From: JAKOUL01 sp035378845
GTDB lineage: Bacteria > Dictyoglomota > Dictyoglomia > Dictyoglomales > Dictyoglomaceae
Assembly (NCBI GenBank): GCA_035378845.1
Contig: DAOSUP010000004.1
Span: 1 to 64,000 of the forward strand
Direction of reading: 5' to 3'
Length of the DNA: 64,000 nt
Both the position numbers and the translations under genes were made by a program. This document shows positions 26,999-34,604 of this stretch, one piece after another. The number at the start of each line of letters is the position of its first letter. The first letter of the stretch is position 1. The notes beneath the pieces are model-generated. The model was not told where the DNA came from and did no database searches. It worked only from the letters and a program-made list of their open reading frames with translations.

Positions 26999-28615
26999 AT
27001 GGCTGCTAAATTAGTTAGCCTTGATATGGAAGCAAGAACTGCCCTGATAAAGGGTCTTGATATTGTAGCAGATACTGTAAAAATTACATTAGGACCAAGA
27101 GGAAGAAATATAGTGCTTGAGAAAAAATTTGGAGCACCAGTAATTACAAATGATGGAGTAACTATTGCTAAAGAAATAGATCTTGAAGATCCCTTTGAAA
27201 ATATGGGAGCTCAGCTTGTAAAAGAAGTTGCTTCTAAAACAAATGATGTGGCAGGAGATGGCACCACCACAGCAACAGTACTTGCCCAAGCATTAGTACA
27301 TGAGGGATTAAAAACTATAGTGGCTGGTGGTAACCCAATGTACATTAAAAGAGGAATTGAAAAAGCGGTAGATAAGATTGTAGAAGAACTAAAGAAAATT
27401 GCAAAACCCATTGAAACAAAGGATGACATTGCCCATGTAGCAGCAATTTCTGCTAATAACGATGAGGAAATTGGAAAACTCATAGCAGAAGCTATGGATA
27501 AGGTAGGAAAAGATGGGGTAATTACAGTAGAAGAATCACAAGGAATCACTACCACATTAGAACTTGTTGAGGGAATGCAGTTTGATAGAGGATATCTTTC
27601 AGCATATATGATTACTGACCCAGAAAGAATGGAAGCAGTTTTAGAAGAACCATATATTTTGATTACTGATAGAAAAATAAGCGCAGTAAATGATATCCTT
27701 CCAATTTTGGAAAAAGTAGTACAGACTGGGAAACCTTTGTTAATAATTGCAGAAGACGTAGAAGGAGAAGCTTTAGCAACTCTGGTAGTAAATAAACTTC
27801 GTGGAGTATTTCAATCTCTTGCAGTAAAAGCTCCTGGCTTTGGAGATCGTAGAAAAGAAATGCTTCAAGATATTGCAATCTTAACTGGTGGAGAATTTAT
27901 CTCTGAAGAAACAGGAACCAAATTAGAAAATGTAACTCTTAATATGCTTGGAAGAGCAGAAAAAGTAAGAGCCAATAAAGATAAAACTACAATTATCAGT
28001 GGAAAAGGAGATAGAAAGAACATTGAGGCAAGAATAGCTCAGATTAAGAAACAATTAGAGGAAACTGATTCTGAATTTGATAAAGAAAAACTTCAAGAGA
28101 GACTTGCAAAACTTGCTGGAGGAGTTGCAGTAATCAAGGTCGGAGCCGCAACCGAAGTAGAACTTAAAGAAAAGAAACACAGAATTGAGGATGCTCTCTC
28201 TGCTACAAAGGCTGCCGTTGAGGAAGGAGTTGTTCCTGGTGGTGGGGTAGCATTAATCAGAACAACTAAAGCTCTTGATGACGTGAAAGCAGACAACGAA
28301 GACGAAAAAATTGGAATTGATATTGTAAGAAAAGTACTTGATGCACCATTAAAGCTCATAGCATCTAATGCTGGGAAAGAAGGATCAATTATAGCAGAAA
28401 AGGTCAAAGAGATGGATGGAGCTATGGGTTATGATGCCGCAAAAGATAAATTTACAAATATGTTTGATGCTGGTATTGTAGATCCTTGTAAAGTAACAAG
28501 ATCTGCACTTCAGAATGCTGCAAGTATAGCTGCCTTAGTATTAACTACTGAGGGTCTTGTAGCTGAGAAACCTGAGGAACAAAAACAAGTCCCTCCTCCA
28601 CCTCCTGAGTACTAA
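26999..28615 (+). CDS. groEL: Chaperonin GroEL
   Basis: 60-kDa chaperonin, 538 residues. ATP-site motifs TLGPRGRNIVLE (about residues 30-41) and the GDGTTTATVLA segment (about 86-96) are intact, as is VVPGGGVAL near 410. The C-terminus ends in a short proline run, PPPPPEY, instead of the Gly-Gly-Met repeat common in bacteria. An AAGGAGGGAG ribosome site lies 34 bases after groES. A strong hairpin terminator follows directly, closing a two-gene heat-shock operon. Confidence 0.98.
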   Translation: MAAKLVSLDMEARTALIKGLDIVADTVKITLGPRGRNIVLEKKFGAPVITNDGVTIAKEIDLEDPFENMGAQLVKEVASKTNDVAGDGTTTATVLAQALVHEGLKTIVAGGNPMYIKRGIEKAVDKIVEELKKIAKPIETKDDIAHVAAISANNDEEIGKLIAEAMDKVGKDGVITVEESQGITTTLELVEGMQFDRGYLSAYMITDPERMEAVLEEPYILITDRKISAVNDILPILEKVVQTGKPLLIIAEDVEGEALATLVVNKLRGVFQSLAVKAPGFGDRRKEMLQDIAILTGGEFISEETGTKLENVTLNMLGRAEKVRANKDKTTIISGKGDRKNIEARIAQIKKQLEETDSEFDKEKLQERLAKLAGGVAVIKVGAATEVELKEKKHRIEDALSATKAAVEEGVVPGGGVALIRTTKALDDVKADNEDEKIGIDIVRKVLDAPLKLIASNAGKEGSIIAEKVKEMDGAMGYDAAKDKFTNMFDAGIVDPCKVTRSALQNAASIAALVLTTEGLVAEKPEEQKQVPPPPPEY

Positions 28616-28622
28616 TGTTACA

Positions 28623-28654
28623 GCCCTCAGGGAAAGTCCCCTGAGGGCTTTTTT
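28623..28654 (+). terminator. Rho-independent terminator of groESL
   Basis: GCCCTCAGGG and CCCTGAGGGC form a perfect 10-bp GC-rich stem with a six-base loop, followed by six Ts. This is the clearest terminator in the window. It works only for the plus strand, since the other side has no T run. Confidence 0.93.
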
Positions 28655-28918
28655 AATATTTAATATATTTAGAGCAAAAAACAAAAAGAATTTTGAGGTT
28701 ATTTTAAAAACTTTTTTTATACTTAGACCAAATTTTTTATTTATCAATAGTATTTAAAGGTAGCTCTTTTAATATTATCTATTTTCACTTCTTAAGTTAA
28801 GAAAATCTTCCTCTTCCCCTCAAGATAAGAAAATTTTAGATCATAATATTAGAAAATTAAGAGCTGAAAAACACTCTGAGTAAAAATTCCAAAAGTTGTT
28901 AGAAAGTCTTTTTAAACT

Positions 28919-28994
28919 TGGTGGCCCTACGGGGATTCGAACCCCGGTTTTTGGGTTGAGAACCCAGCGTCCTAGTCCACTAGACGATAGGGCC
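28919..28994 (-). tRNA. tRNA-Glu (anticodon CTC)
   Basis: The minus strand gives a full cloverleaf of 76 bases including an encoded CCA. The acceptor stem is GGCCCTA/TAGGGCC with discriminator A. The D arm reads GTCTAGTGG...GGAC as in other tRNA-Glu, the anticodon loop is TTCTCAA (CTC), and the T arm is CGGGG-TTCGAAT-CCCCG. Position 27-43 is a C-A mismatch. It lies 8 bases downstream of tRNA-Gln and should be on the same transcript. Confidence 0.95.
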
Positions 28995-29002
28995 CTTTTA
29001 TT

Positions 29003-29077
29003 TGGCTGGGGAGGATGGATTCGAACCATCCCTACCTGATCCAGAGTCAGGCGTCCTACCAACTAGACAACTCCCCA
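29003..29077 (-). tRNA. tRNA-Gln (anticodon CTG)
   Basis: A 75-base cloverleaf on the minus strand with encoded CCA. The acceptor stem is TGGGGAG/CTCCCCA with the U1-A72 pair typical of tRNA-Gln, and discriminator G. The anticodon stem is CCTGA/TCAGG with loop CTCTGGA (anticodon CTG), and the T arm is GGATGG-TTCGAAT-CCATCC. It is the first gene of the pair and has a good promoter upstream. Confidence 0.95.
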
Positions 29078-29092
29078 ATTTTAACAGTATTT

Positions 29093-29121
29093 ATAGTAAT
29101 AAGTAAATCAATTTTTGTCAA
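29093..29121 (-). promoter_or_regulatory. Promoter of the tRNA-Gln/tRNA-Glu pair
   Basis: On the minus strand a perfect TTGACA (29116-29121) is followed after 17 bases by TACTAT (29093-29098). The -10 ends 16 bases before the mature tRNA-Gln 5' end, as expected for a stable-RNA promoter. Confidence 0.8.
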
Positions 29122-29136
29122 CATTTGTAGTTTCAT

Positions 29137-29167
29137 CTGACAAATTCTAATCCAATTTTGTTATAAT
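29137..29167 (+). promoter_or_regulatory. Candidate promoter of the epimerase gene
   Basis: CTGACA (29137-29142) and TATAAT (29162-29167) are separated by 19 bases. The -10 is perfect, the spacing a little long. It diverges from the tRNA promoter and leaves a leader of about 60 bases before the epimerase ATG. Confidence 0.55.
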
Positions 29168-29234
29168 TAAAAAGAGCCGAAAATCTCTTTTACGTGGTAT
29201 TTATTTTTAATCAAGTTCTATTAAGGAGGGAATA

Positions 29235-30176
29235 ATGCAGTTTTTGGTAACTGGAGGAGCAGGTTTTATTGGATCTCATATCGTTGAAAGATTAGTTAAA
29301 GAGGGAGGAAAAGTTATTGTTATAGATAATCTTTCAACAGGAAAAACGGAGAATGTAGAGAAAGTTATAGATAAAATCAGATTTATAGAAGGAGACATAA
29401 GAGATTATGAGCTACTTCTCTCTATAACAGAAGGTGTTGATTATATATTCCATGAAGCTGCTATGACCTCTGTAGTAAAATCCATTGAAGATCCTAAAAC
29501 CTGCAATGAGATTAATATAACAGGTACTTTAAACATCTTAAATGCATCTTTAAAAAATAATGTTAAAAAAGTAATTTTTGCATCATCTTCAGCTGTATAT
29601 GGAGATTCTCCAATTCTACCAAAGAGAGAAGATATGACATTAGAACCAACATCTCCTTATGCTATAAGCAAATATACTGGAGAACTTTATTTAAAATTTT
29701 TCTGGGAAGTTAAGAGATTACCTTGCGTCTCTCTTAGATATTTTAATGTTTATGGACCAAGACAAGATCCTAATTCCCCCTACTCTGCTGTAATTCCAAA
29801 ATTTATCTCTGCCCTTCTATCAGGTCAAAGTCCTATAATTTATGGAGATGGAAAGCAAACCCGTGATTTTGTATTTGTAGAAGATGTGGTGGAAGCAAAT
29901 CTTAAAGCGGTAGAAAAAGAAGGAGTAGAGGGGAAAGTATATAATATCGGAACTGGGAAGAAAACAAGTATAAGCCAACTTTTTCAAATAATGAAAAACT
30001 TAATTGGGATAGAGCTCAATCCTATATATAAAGAGGAAAGACCAGGAGAAATAAAAGATTCCTTTGCAGATATTTCTATGGCTGAAGAAGAGCTTTCCTT
30101 TAAACCAAAATTTTCGTTGGCATCTGGTTTAGAGAAAACTATTGAATGGTATAAGTATAATCTTCAAAATACTTAA
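29235..30176 (+). CDS. NAD-dependent epimerase/dehydratase, UDP-hexose 4-epimerase-like
   Basis: Extended short-chain dehydrogenase family, 313 residues. The NAD-binding loop GGAGFIGS is at residues 7-14. The catalytic set is Ser119 in SSSAVYG, Tyr142 and Lys146 in YAISK. RYFNVYGPRQDPNSPY and the GDGKQTRDFVFVEDV segment match UDP-glucose or UDP-N-acetylglucosamine 4-epimerases. Which sugar is used cannot be decided from sequence. An AAGGAGGGAA ribosome site precedes the ATG. It stands alone, convergent with ylmH with only 23 bases between the stops. Confidence 0.85.
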   Translation: MQFLVTGGAGFIGSHIVERLVKEGGKVIVIDNLSTGKTENVEKVIDKIRFIEGDIRDYELLLSITEGVDYIFHEAAMTSVVKSIEDPKTCNEINITGTLNILNASLKNNVKKVIFASSSAVYGDSPILPKREDMTLEPTSPYAISKYTGELYLKFFWEVKRLPCVSLRYFNVYGPRQDPNSPYSAVIPKFISALLSGQSPIIYGDGKQTRDFVFVEDVVEANLKAVEKEGVEGKVYNIGTGKKTSISQLFQIMKNLIGIELNPIYKEERPGEIKDSFADISMAEEELSFKPKFSLASGLEKTIEWYKYNLQNT

Positions 30177-30199
30177 ACTTACTAATAACACATAGCCAT

Positions 30200-30985
30200 T
30201 TATGACTTCTTTAAGTTTCTTTCCATCTCAATATGGAATTTACCTTTTGAGGTATCTTTTATTGAGTTTATTTTAAAAGAACCTAATCCTTGAACCTCTA
30301 CTATATCACCTTTGTTTAATTCAAAAAAGGAATCATCAATAACTTTTCCATTTACTCTTACTGCTTTACCCTTTATATAGTTTTGCATCTTACTCCTAGA
30401 GATTCCTAATGCAAAACTTCCAATAGCATCTAATCTTTTTGAGGTTTCTGTGGTCTTTAAAATTTTTGAGCTTTTAGAATAATCCTTTATTTCTGAGAGA
30501 CTAAGAATATAGAACTCAAGTCCAATCTCTTTTAAAGCCGTTTCTAATTCTTCTCTTATTTCAGGGGCAAAAATAATCTTTAAACCATCAGATGTAAACC
30601 AGATATCTCCTACCTTCTCATATGATATCCCTTTATCATTTAATATCTCTATGATTTTTGCTGCAGATATACCTTCTTTTGAAAGGATATTACCTCCAAG
30701 AAAGTATTTCTCAAGTTCAAGATAGGTAATAATCTCGGATTTATCAGATATAAATCCTCTTTTTCTTTCTGCACCTCTAACCCCACCTTCAAGAGTTGTA
30801 AATAACCTTCCAGAAAACATATACCCTATCTTTTGGAAATAATATTGTTCAGAAAGCGTTAAAAAATCAGTGATGTATAAACCTCCTCTTTGTTCTATTT
30901 TCTGAAAATTTTTAAAAAGTTCTTTAACTTTTTCTCTTTCCTTATCATTTTTTATTTCTCTTAATATATCTTCCAAATTTTTCAT
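30200..30985 (-). CDS. ylmH: YlmH-family RNA-binding protein with S4 domain
   Basis: About 261 residues. The N-terminal and central domains match the YlmH group, known from Firmicutes cell-division clusters and from ribosome rescue. The C-terminal S4 domain (about residues 175-235) contains RLDAIGSFALGISRSKMQNYI and a VRVNGKV turn. I start at the ATG at 30985 because a GGAAGGAGG site lies about 9 bases upstream. A longer in-frame reading to 31021 would run through this ribosome site. It is a single-gene unit, divergent from ddl. The exact role here is uncertain. Confidence 0.8.
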   Translation of the reverse strand: MKNLEDILREIKNDKEREKVKELFKNFQKIEQRGGLYITDFLTLSEQYYFQKIGYMFSGRLFTTLEGGVRGAERKRGFISDKSEIITYLELEKYFLGGNILSKEGISAAKIIEILNDKGISYEKVGDIWFTSDGLKIIFAPEIREELETALKEIGLEFYILSLSEIKDYSKSSKILKTTETSKRLDAIGSFALGISRSKMQNYIKGKAVRVNGKVIDDSFFELNKGDIVEVQGLGSFKINSIKDTSKGKFHIEMERNLKKS

Positions 30986-31098
30986 AGAGAAAAACCTCCT
31001 TCCTAAGTTAAATATTAGCATAAAATCTCTATTCCAAAAAAGCTCGTATAAGTGTAAAATCTCTAAAAGATCTAAGATTAAAAAATTGAGGTGAGGAG

Positions 31099-32034
31099 AT
31101 GAAAGTCGGATTACTTATAGGAGTAAAATCTTCTGAAAAAGAAATTGCTATGAAAAGTGCAAGAAATATAATCTCTGCTTTAAGAGCAAAGAACTATGAG
31201 TTAGCAGAGATACCTATAGATGAAAATGTAGTAGAAAATATAAAAAAAGAGAAGATTGATGTTGCTATAATCTCAGCCCATGGAGTGTATGGGGAAGATG
31301 GTACAATACAAGGTTTATTAGAGCTTTTAGGAATACCTTATGTAGGATCTGGCGTCCTTGCAAGTGCTTTAGCTCTAAACAAATTGATGGCAAAAAAAAT
31401 TTTTACCTTTCATAACATCCCTACTCCTAAATGGATAGAACTTTCTAAAAAAGCATTAGAAGAAAAAGATTTAATAGAAATAAAAAAAGAATTAGAAAAT
31501 CTCAAGATGCCACTAATAATAAAACCTGCCAATCAAGGATCTACCATTGGACTTTCAGTAGTTAAGCAAGAAGAGGATTTATTAAAAGGAATAGAATATG
31601 CACTTCAATATGATTCCCAGATAGTAATAGAGAAATTTATAAAAGGTAAAGAAATCACGGCAGGAATATATGATGTAGAAAAGCCTATATGTTTACCCCT
31701 TATAGAGATAATTCCAAAAACAGGATTTTATGATTATACTACAAAATACACCCCAGGCTTAAGTGAACACATTATACCTGCAAGACTTCCAGAAGATATC
31801 TATAAAAAAGCCCAAGAGCTTGGTATCTTAGCTCACCAGGCTCTTGGTTGTAGACATCTTTCTCGGGTTGATATGATTGTAGAAGAGAATACTCAAAACA
31901 TCTACATACTTGAGATAAATACAATTCCAGGAATGACCGAAGTTAGTCTATATCCTGAGGCCGCAAAAGCCTTTGGTATAGATTTCCCTGATATTATTGA
32001 TAATTTTATAAAAGCAACATTAAAAAGCATATAA
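31099..32034 (+). CDS. ddl: D-alanine--D-alanine ligase
   Basis: ATP-grasp enzyme making the D-Ala-D-Ala dipeptide for peptidoglycan, 311 residues. Present are the SAHGVYGEDG motif (about residues 55-64), LNKLMAKKIF, the PANQGSTIGLS loop (about 147-157), EKFIKGKEIT and the C-terminal metal-binding EINTIPGMT (about 271-279). A GAGGTGAGG ribosome site precedes the ATG. It is transcribed alone. Its stop and the lgt stop on the other strand abut with no base between them. Confidence 0.95.
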   Translation: MKVGLLIGVKSSEKEIAMKSARNIISALRAKNYELAEIPIDENVVENIKKEKIDVAIISAHGVYGEDGTIQGLLELLGIPYVGSGVLASALALNKLMAKKIFTFHNIPTPKWIELSKKALEEKDLIEIKKELENLKMPLIIKPANQGSTIGLSVVKQEEDLLKGIEYALQYDSQIVIEKFIKGKEITAGIYDVEKPICLPLIEIIPKTGFYDYTTKYTPGLSEHIIPARLPEDIYKKAQELGILAHQALGCRHLSRVDMIVEENTQNIYILEINTIPGMTEVSLYPEAAKAFGIDFPDIIDNFIKATLKSI

Positions 32035-32856
32035 TTATCTTTTAGCTTTTTGGATCTTGTTTGAAGAACCTGTTCCTTTTAGAGCAGGGAGAATAGGTAA
32101 TCCTGCTCTTCTTCTCCTATAAGCATATACTCCAAAAACCATAACTATAAGAGATACCACTTGAGATCCTGTAAGATAAAGAAAATTACGAGGATTATCT
32201 CTAAATATTTCTACTATAAAGAAAGCAAGGGAATAATAAATAAAGAAATTAGTTGCTACTTCGCCTTCAAAGGTTTGTCTTTTTCTTACTCTAAGTAGGT
32301 ATACAAAAACAATCAGAAAAGCTACTGTATAGTAAAGCTGTGCGGCATGTCTATACCCATATATATTTGGAAATCTCACTCCCCAAAGAAGCGGTGTCTC
32401 ATACCCATAACAGCATCCATTAAGAAAACAACCAATCCTTCCAATAGCAGTTCCAATAGCCACGCTTGGAGCAATTAAATCTAAAAATTTCCAATATGGA
32501 ATCTTATATCTCCTTAAATAAAGAAGAATTACTACAAGAGCAGTTATGAATCCTCCAAAGAATATTAGCCCCCCATCCCATAAATGGAGAATAGTAACTG
32601 GATTACTTTTATATGCATTCCAGTACTTTATTACATAGACCACTCTTGCACCAATAATTGAAGAAATAATACTCCAAACCGAGACATTCAGGACATGGTC
32701 TGGATCAATATCCTCTCTTTTTGCCCATCTCATTGCTAAAAGAATCCCTACAAGAAATCCTAAGGCCACAAATGTTCCCCAAGAGTAAATCACAATTGGA
32801 CCTATCTTATATTTGAATAATTGAAACTGCGGGATGGTAAGCAATTTTGGGTACAT
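32035..32856 (-). CDS. lgt: Prolipoprotein diacylglyceryl transferase
   Basis: Integral membrane enzyme that attaches diacylglycerol to the lipobox cysteine of prelipoproteins, 273 residues with about seven membrane segments. GARVVYV (69-75), GGLIFFGG (95-102) and the Lgt signature GRIGCFLNGCCYG (139-151) are present. The last 25 residues are basic and cytoplasmic. It follows lspA by 19 bases, so the first two steps of lipoprotein maturation are encoded together at the end of the smc-ftsY operon. Confidence 0.95.
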   Translation of the reverse strand: MYPKLLTIPQFQLFKYKIGPIVIYSWGTFVALGFLVGILLAMRWAKREDIDPDHVLNVSVWSIISSIIGARVVYVIKYWNAYKSNPVTILHLWDGGLIFFGGFITALVVILLYLRRYKIPYWKFLDLIAPSVAIGTAIGRIGCFLNGCCYGYETPLLWGVRFPNIYGYRHAAQLYYTVAFLIVFVYLLRVRKRQTFEGEVATNFFIYYSLAFFIVEIFRDNPRNFLYLTGSQVVSLIVMVFGVYAYRRRRAGLPILPALKGTGSSNKIQKAKR

Positions 32857-32875
32857 CTTCTCCCAACCTCCTTCT

Positions 32876-33268
32876 TTATTTTATTAACTTTAAAAACACC
32901 ATTACCCCTCCAACGGTAATAAATACATCTGCTAAATTGAATACATAAAAATTCTTAATATAGATAAAGTCTATCACATATCCATAAAAAACTCTATCAT
33001 ATAAATTTCCTAAAAGTCCTCCAAGAATAAAACCCATACCTAAGAAAGGATCTCTTTCAAAAATAACAAAAAGACATATCATTGCTACAATACTAAGAAT
33101 GATCAAAAGAAAAAGTGGTATATCAATACCAAGAGCAGCACCATAATTATGAACTAAGGAAAAACTCAAAATAGAATCTGAGCTTCCTAAGCTCAATATC
33201 TTTCTTTCTGCTAACTCTTTTGTTATTCTATCTAATAAAAAGATTACCAGAACTACTAAATATTTCAT
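32876..33268 (-). CDS. lspA: Lipoprotein signal peptidase (signal peptidase II)
   Basis: Membrane aspartyl protease that removes the signal peptide from diacylated prolipoproteins, 130 residues with four membrane segments. Catalytic aspartates are Asp100 (in GYVIDF) and Asp114 (in FNLADV). NYGAAL (41-46) and GNLYDR (87-92) are also conserved. I start at the ATG at 33268, which overlaps the upstream stop as ATGA. A longer reading from a TTG at 33298 would add a ten-residue extension with no support. Confidence 0.94.
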   Translation of the reverse strand: MKYLVVLVIFLLDRITKELAERKILSLGSSDSILSFSLVHNYGAALGIDIPLFLLIILSIVAMICLFVIFERDPFLGMGFILGGLLGNLYDRVFYGYVIDFIYIKNFYVFNLADVFITVGGVMVFLKLIK

Positions 33269-33714
33269 AGATAGTAAAGTAAGGCAAACTCGCCACAATC
33301 TGGAAATTTAGGACATTTTATACAATCACTCCACACTTTAAAGGGTAAAGTTCTCTTGTCTACCTCTACAAAGCCCAATTTCTTAAAATACTCTGGAATA
33401 TAAGTCAAGGCAAGAACTCTTTTCAAACCAAGAAATTTTGCTTCTCTCAAACAGACATCTACTAAGTTCCTTCCAAAGCCTCTTTTCTCGTATTCCCTTT
33501 TTACTATTAATGATCTTATCTCTCCCAAATCCTCCCATATTACATGTAAAGCACAAATTCCTACAATCTTTCCATCTATTTTTAAGACATAAAAGTCTCT
33601 GAGATTTTCATATATATCACTCAAAGATCTTGGAAGAAGCAGATCTTTTTCAGCATATTCATTAATCAACTTTTGTATCTCAGGAACATCTGAAACCTTA
33701 GCTTTTTCTATCAT
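33265..33714 (-). CDS. GNAT N-acetyltransferase, short ArgA-like type
   Basis: A 149-residue acetyltransferase. It shows LLPRSLSDIYENLRDF (about residues 27-42), CALHVIWEDLGEIRSL, the acetyl-CoA loop EYEKRGFGRNLV (about 85-96) and a C-terminal SDCIKCPKFPDCGE with three cysteines. This pattern matches stand-alone GNAT proteins annotated as N-acetylglutamate synthase in Actinobacteria and others. An arginine-pathway role is therefore possible, but no arginine genes are nearby. It overlaps both ftsY and lspA by four bases (ATGA), so it is tightly coupled to them. Confidence 0.8.
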   Translation of the reverse strand: MIEKAKVSDVPEIQKLINEYAEKDLLLPRSLSDIYENLRDFYVLKIDGKIVGICALHVIWEDLGEIRSLIVKREYEKRGFGRNLVDVCLREAKFLGLKRVLALTYIPEYFKKLGFVEVDKRTLPFKVWSDCIKCPKFPDCGEFALLYYL

Positions 33715-34604
33715 GATTCTAACCTCGGTAAAAAGGATTCTATAAACTCTTTCGGATCAAAAGGTTCTAAATCATCTTTATCTTCACCTATAGAAACAAA
33801 TTTTACAGGAATATTGAAACTTTTTACTACGTTAAGAATTACTCCCCCTTTTGCAGTACCATCTAATTTTGTAAGCACCACGCCTGTAAGTTCTACAGCA
33901 TTATTAAAAGTCTCTACCTGTTTAATTACATTCTGCCCTAAAGTAGCATCTATTACTACTAAGTTCTCTTTCGCAGAATACCCTAAAGTTTTTTCTATAA
34001 CTCTTTCTATTTTTTTAAGTTCCTCTAAAAGATTGCTCTTAGTATGCATTCTTCCCGCAGTGTCCACAAGAAGTACATTCTTATCTCTTGCTAATGATGC
34101 TTCAATAGCATTGTAAACCACTGAGGCAGGATCTGCACCCTCCTTTTGAGCTATTACATCAACCCCAACTCTTTCTCCCCAAACCTTTATCTGGTCAATA
34201 GCAGCAGCTCTAAAGGTATCTGCAGCAGCTATAATAGGGAAATAACCATTATTTTTTAAATAATATGCCATTTTACCTACTGCACTTGTTTTTCCAGTAC
34301 CATTTACTCCTAAAAATACAACAATATTCAATTTATCTGAATCCAAGCTAAGTTTTAGATCTAAATTCTCAAAAAGCTTTAATAGAAAATCCAAAAGAAA
34401 ATCTCTTAACTCTTCAGGATCTGAAATTTTTCTCTTTTTTATCTCATTAAGAATCTCATTAGTAAGAGACAACCCTAAGTCATTTTGGATAAACTCTGTC
34501 TCAAGTTCCTCTAAGAATTCATCATCTACCTTTGAAAAACTAAAAATTTTTTGAAGTCTTTCTGTAAATTTTCTAAATTTAGGAAGATTGTCCCAAAAAC
34601 TCAA
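33711..34604 (-). CDS. ftsY: Signal recognition particle receptor FtsY
   Basis: SRP-type GTPase that docks ribosome-SRP complexes at the membrane, about 297 residues. It has the N domain, then the P-loop GVNGTGKTS (about residues 99-107), DTFRAAAIDQ, DTAGR and TKLDGTAKGG. The acidic N-terminal A domain is very short. I start at a TTG at 34604, which overlaps the smc stop as TTGA and has AAAGGAGGAGG about 8 bases upstream. A start 27 bases earlier would put the ribosome site inside the gene. The smc-ftsY order is common in Firmicutes. Confidence 0.94.
   Translation of the reverse strand: MSFWDNLPKFRKFTERLQKIFSFSKVDDEFLEELETEFIQNDLGLSLTNEILNEIKKRKISDPEELRDFLLDFLLKLFENLDLKLSLDSDKLNIVVFLGVNGTGKTSAVGKMAYYLKNNGYFPIIAAADTFRAAAIDQIKVWGERVGVDVIAQKEGADPASVVYNAIEASLARDKNVLLVDTAGRMHTKSNLLEELKKIERVIEKTLGYSAKENLVVIDATLGQNVIKQVETFNNAVELTGVVLTKLDGTAKGGVILNVVKSFNIPVKFVSIGEDKDDLEPFDPKEFIESFLPRLES

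Noticed and set aside
28791..28834. Two copies of a 16-base repeat (CTTAAGTTAAGAAAAT and CTCAAGATAAGAAAAT) 28 bases apart
   Set aside because: Only two short imperfect copies in an AT-rich gap; too few for CRISPR or a meaningful tandem repeat.
28841..29062. Open reading frame across the two tRNA genes
   Set aside because: It lies entirely over tRNA-Glu and tRNA-Gln and their flank; the tRNA cloverleafs explain the sequence.
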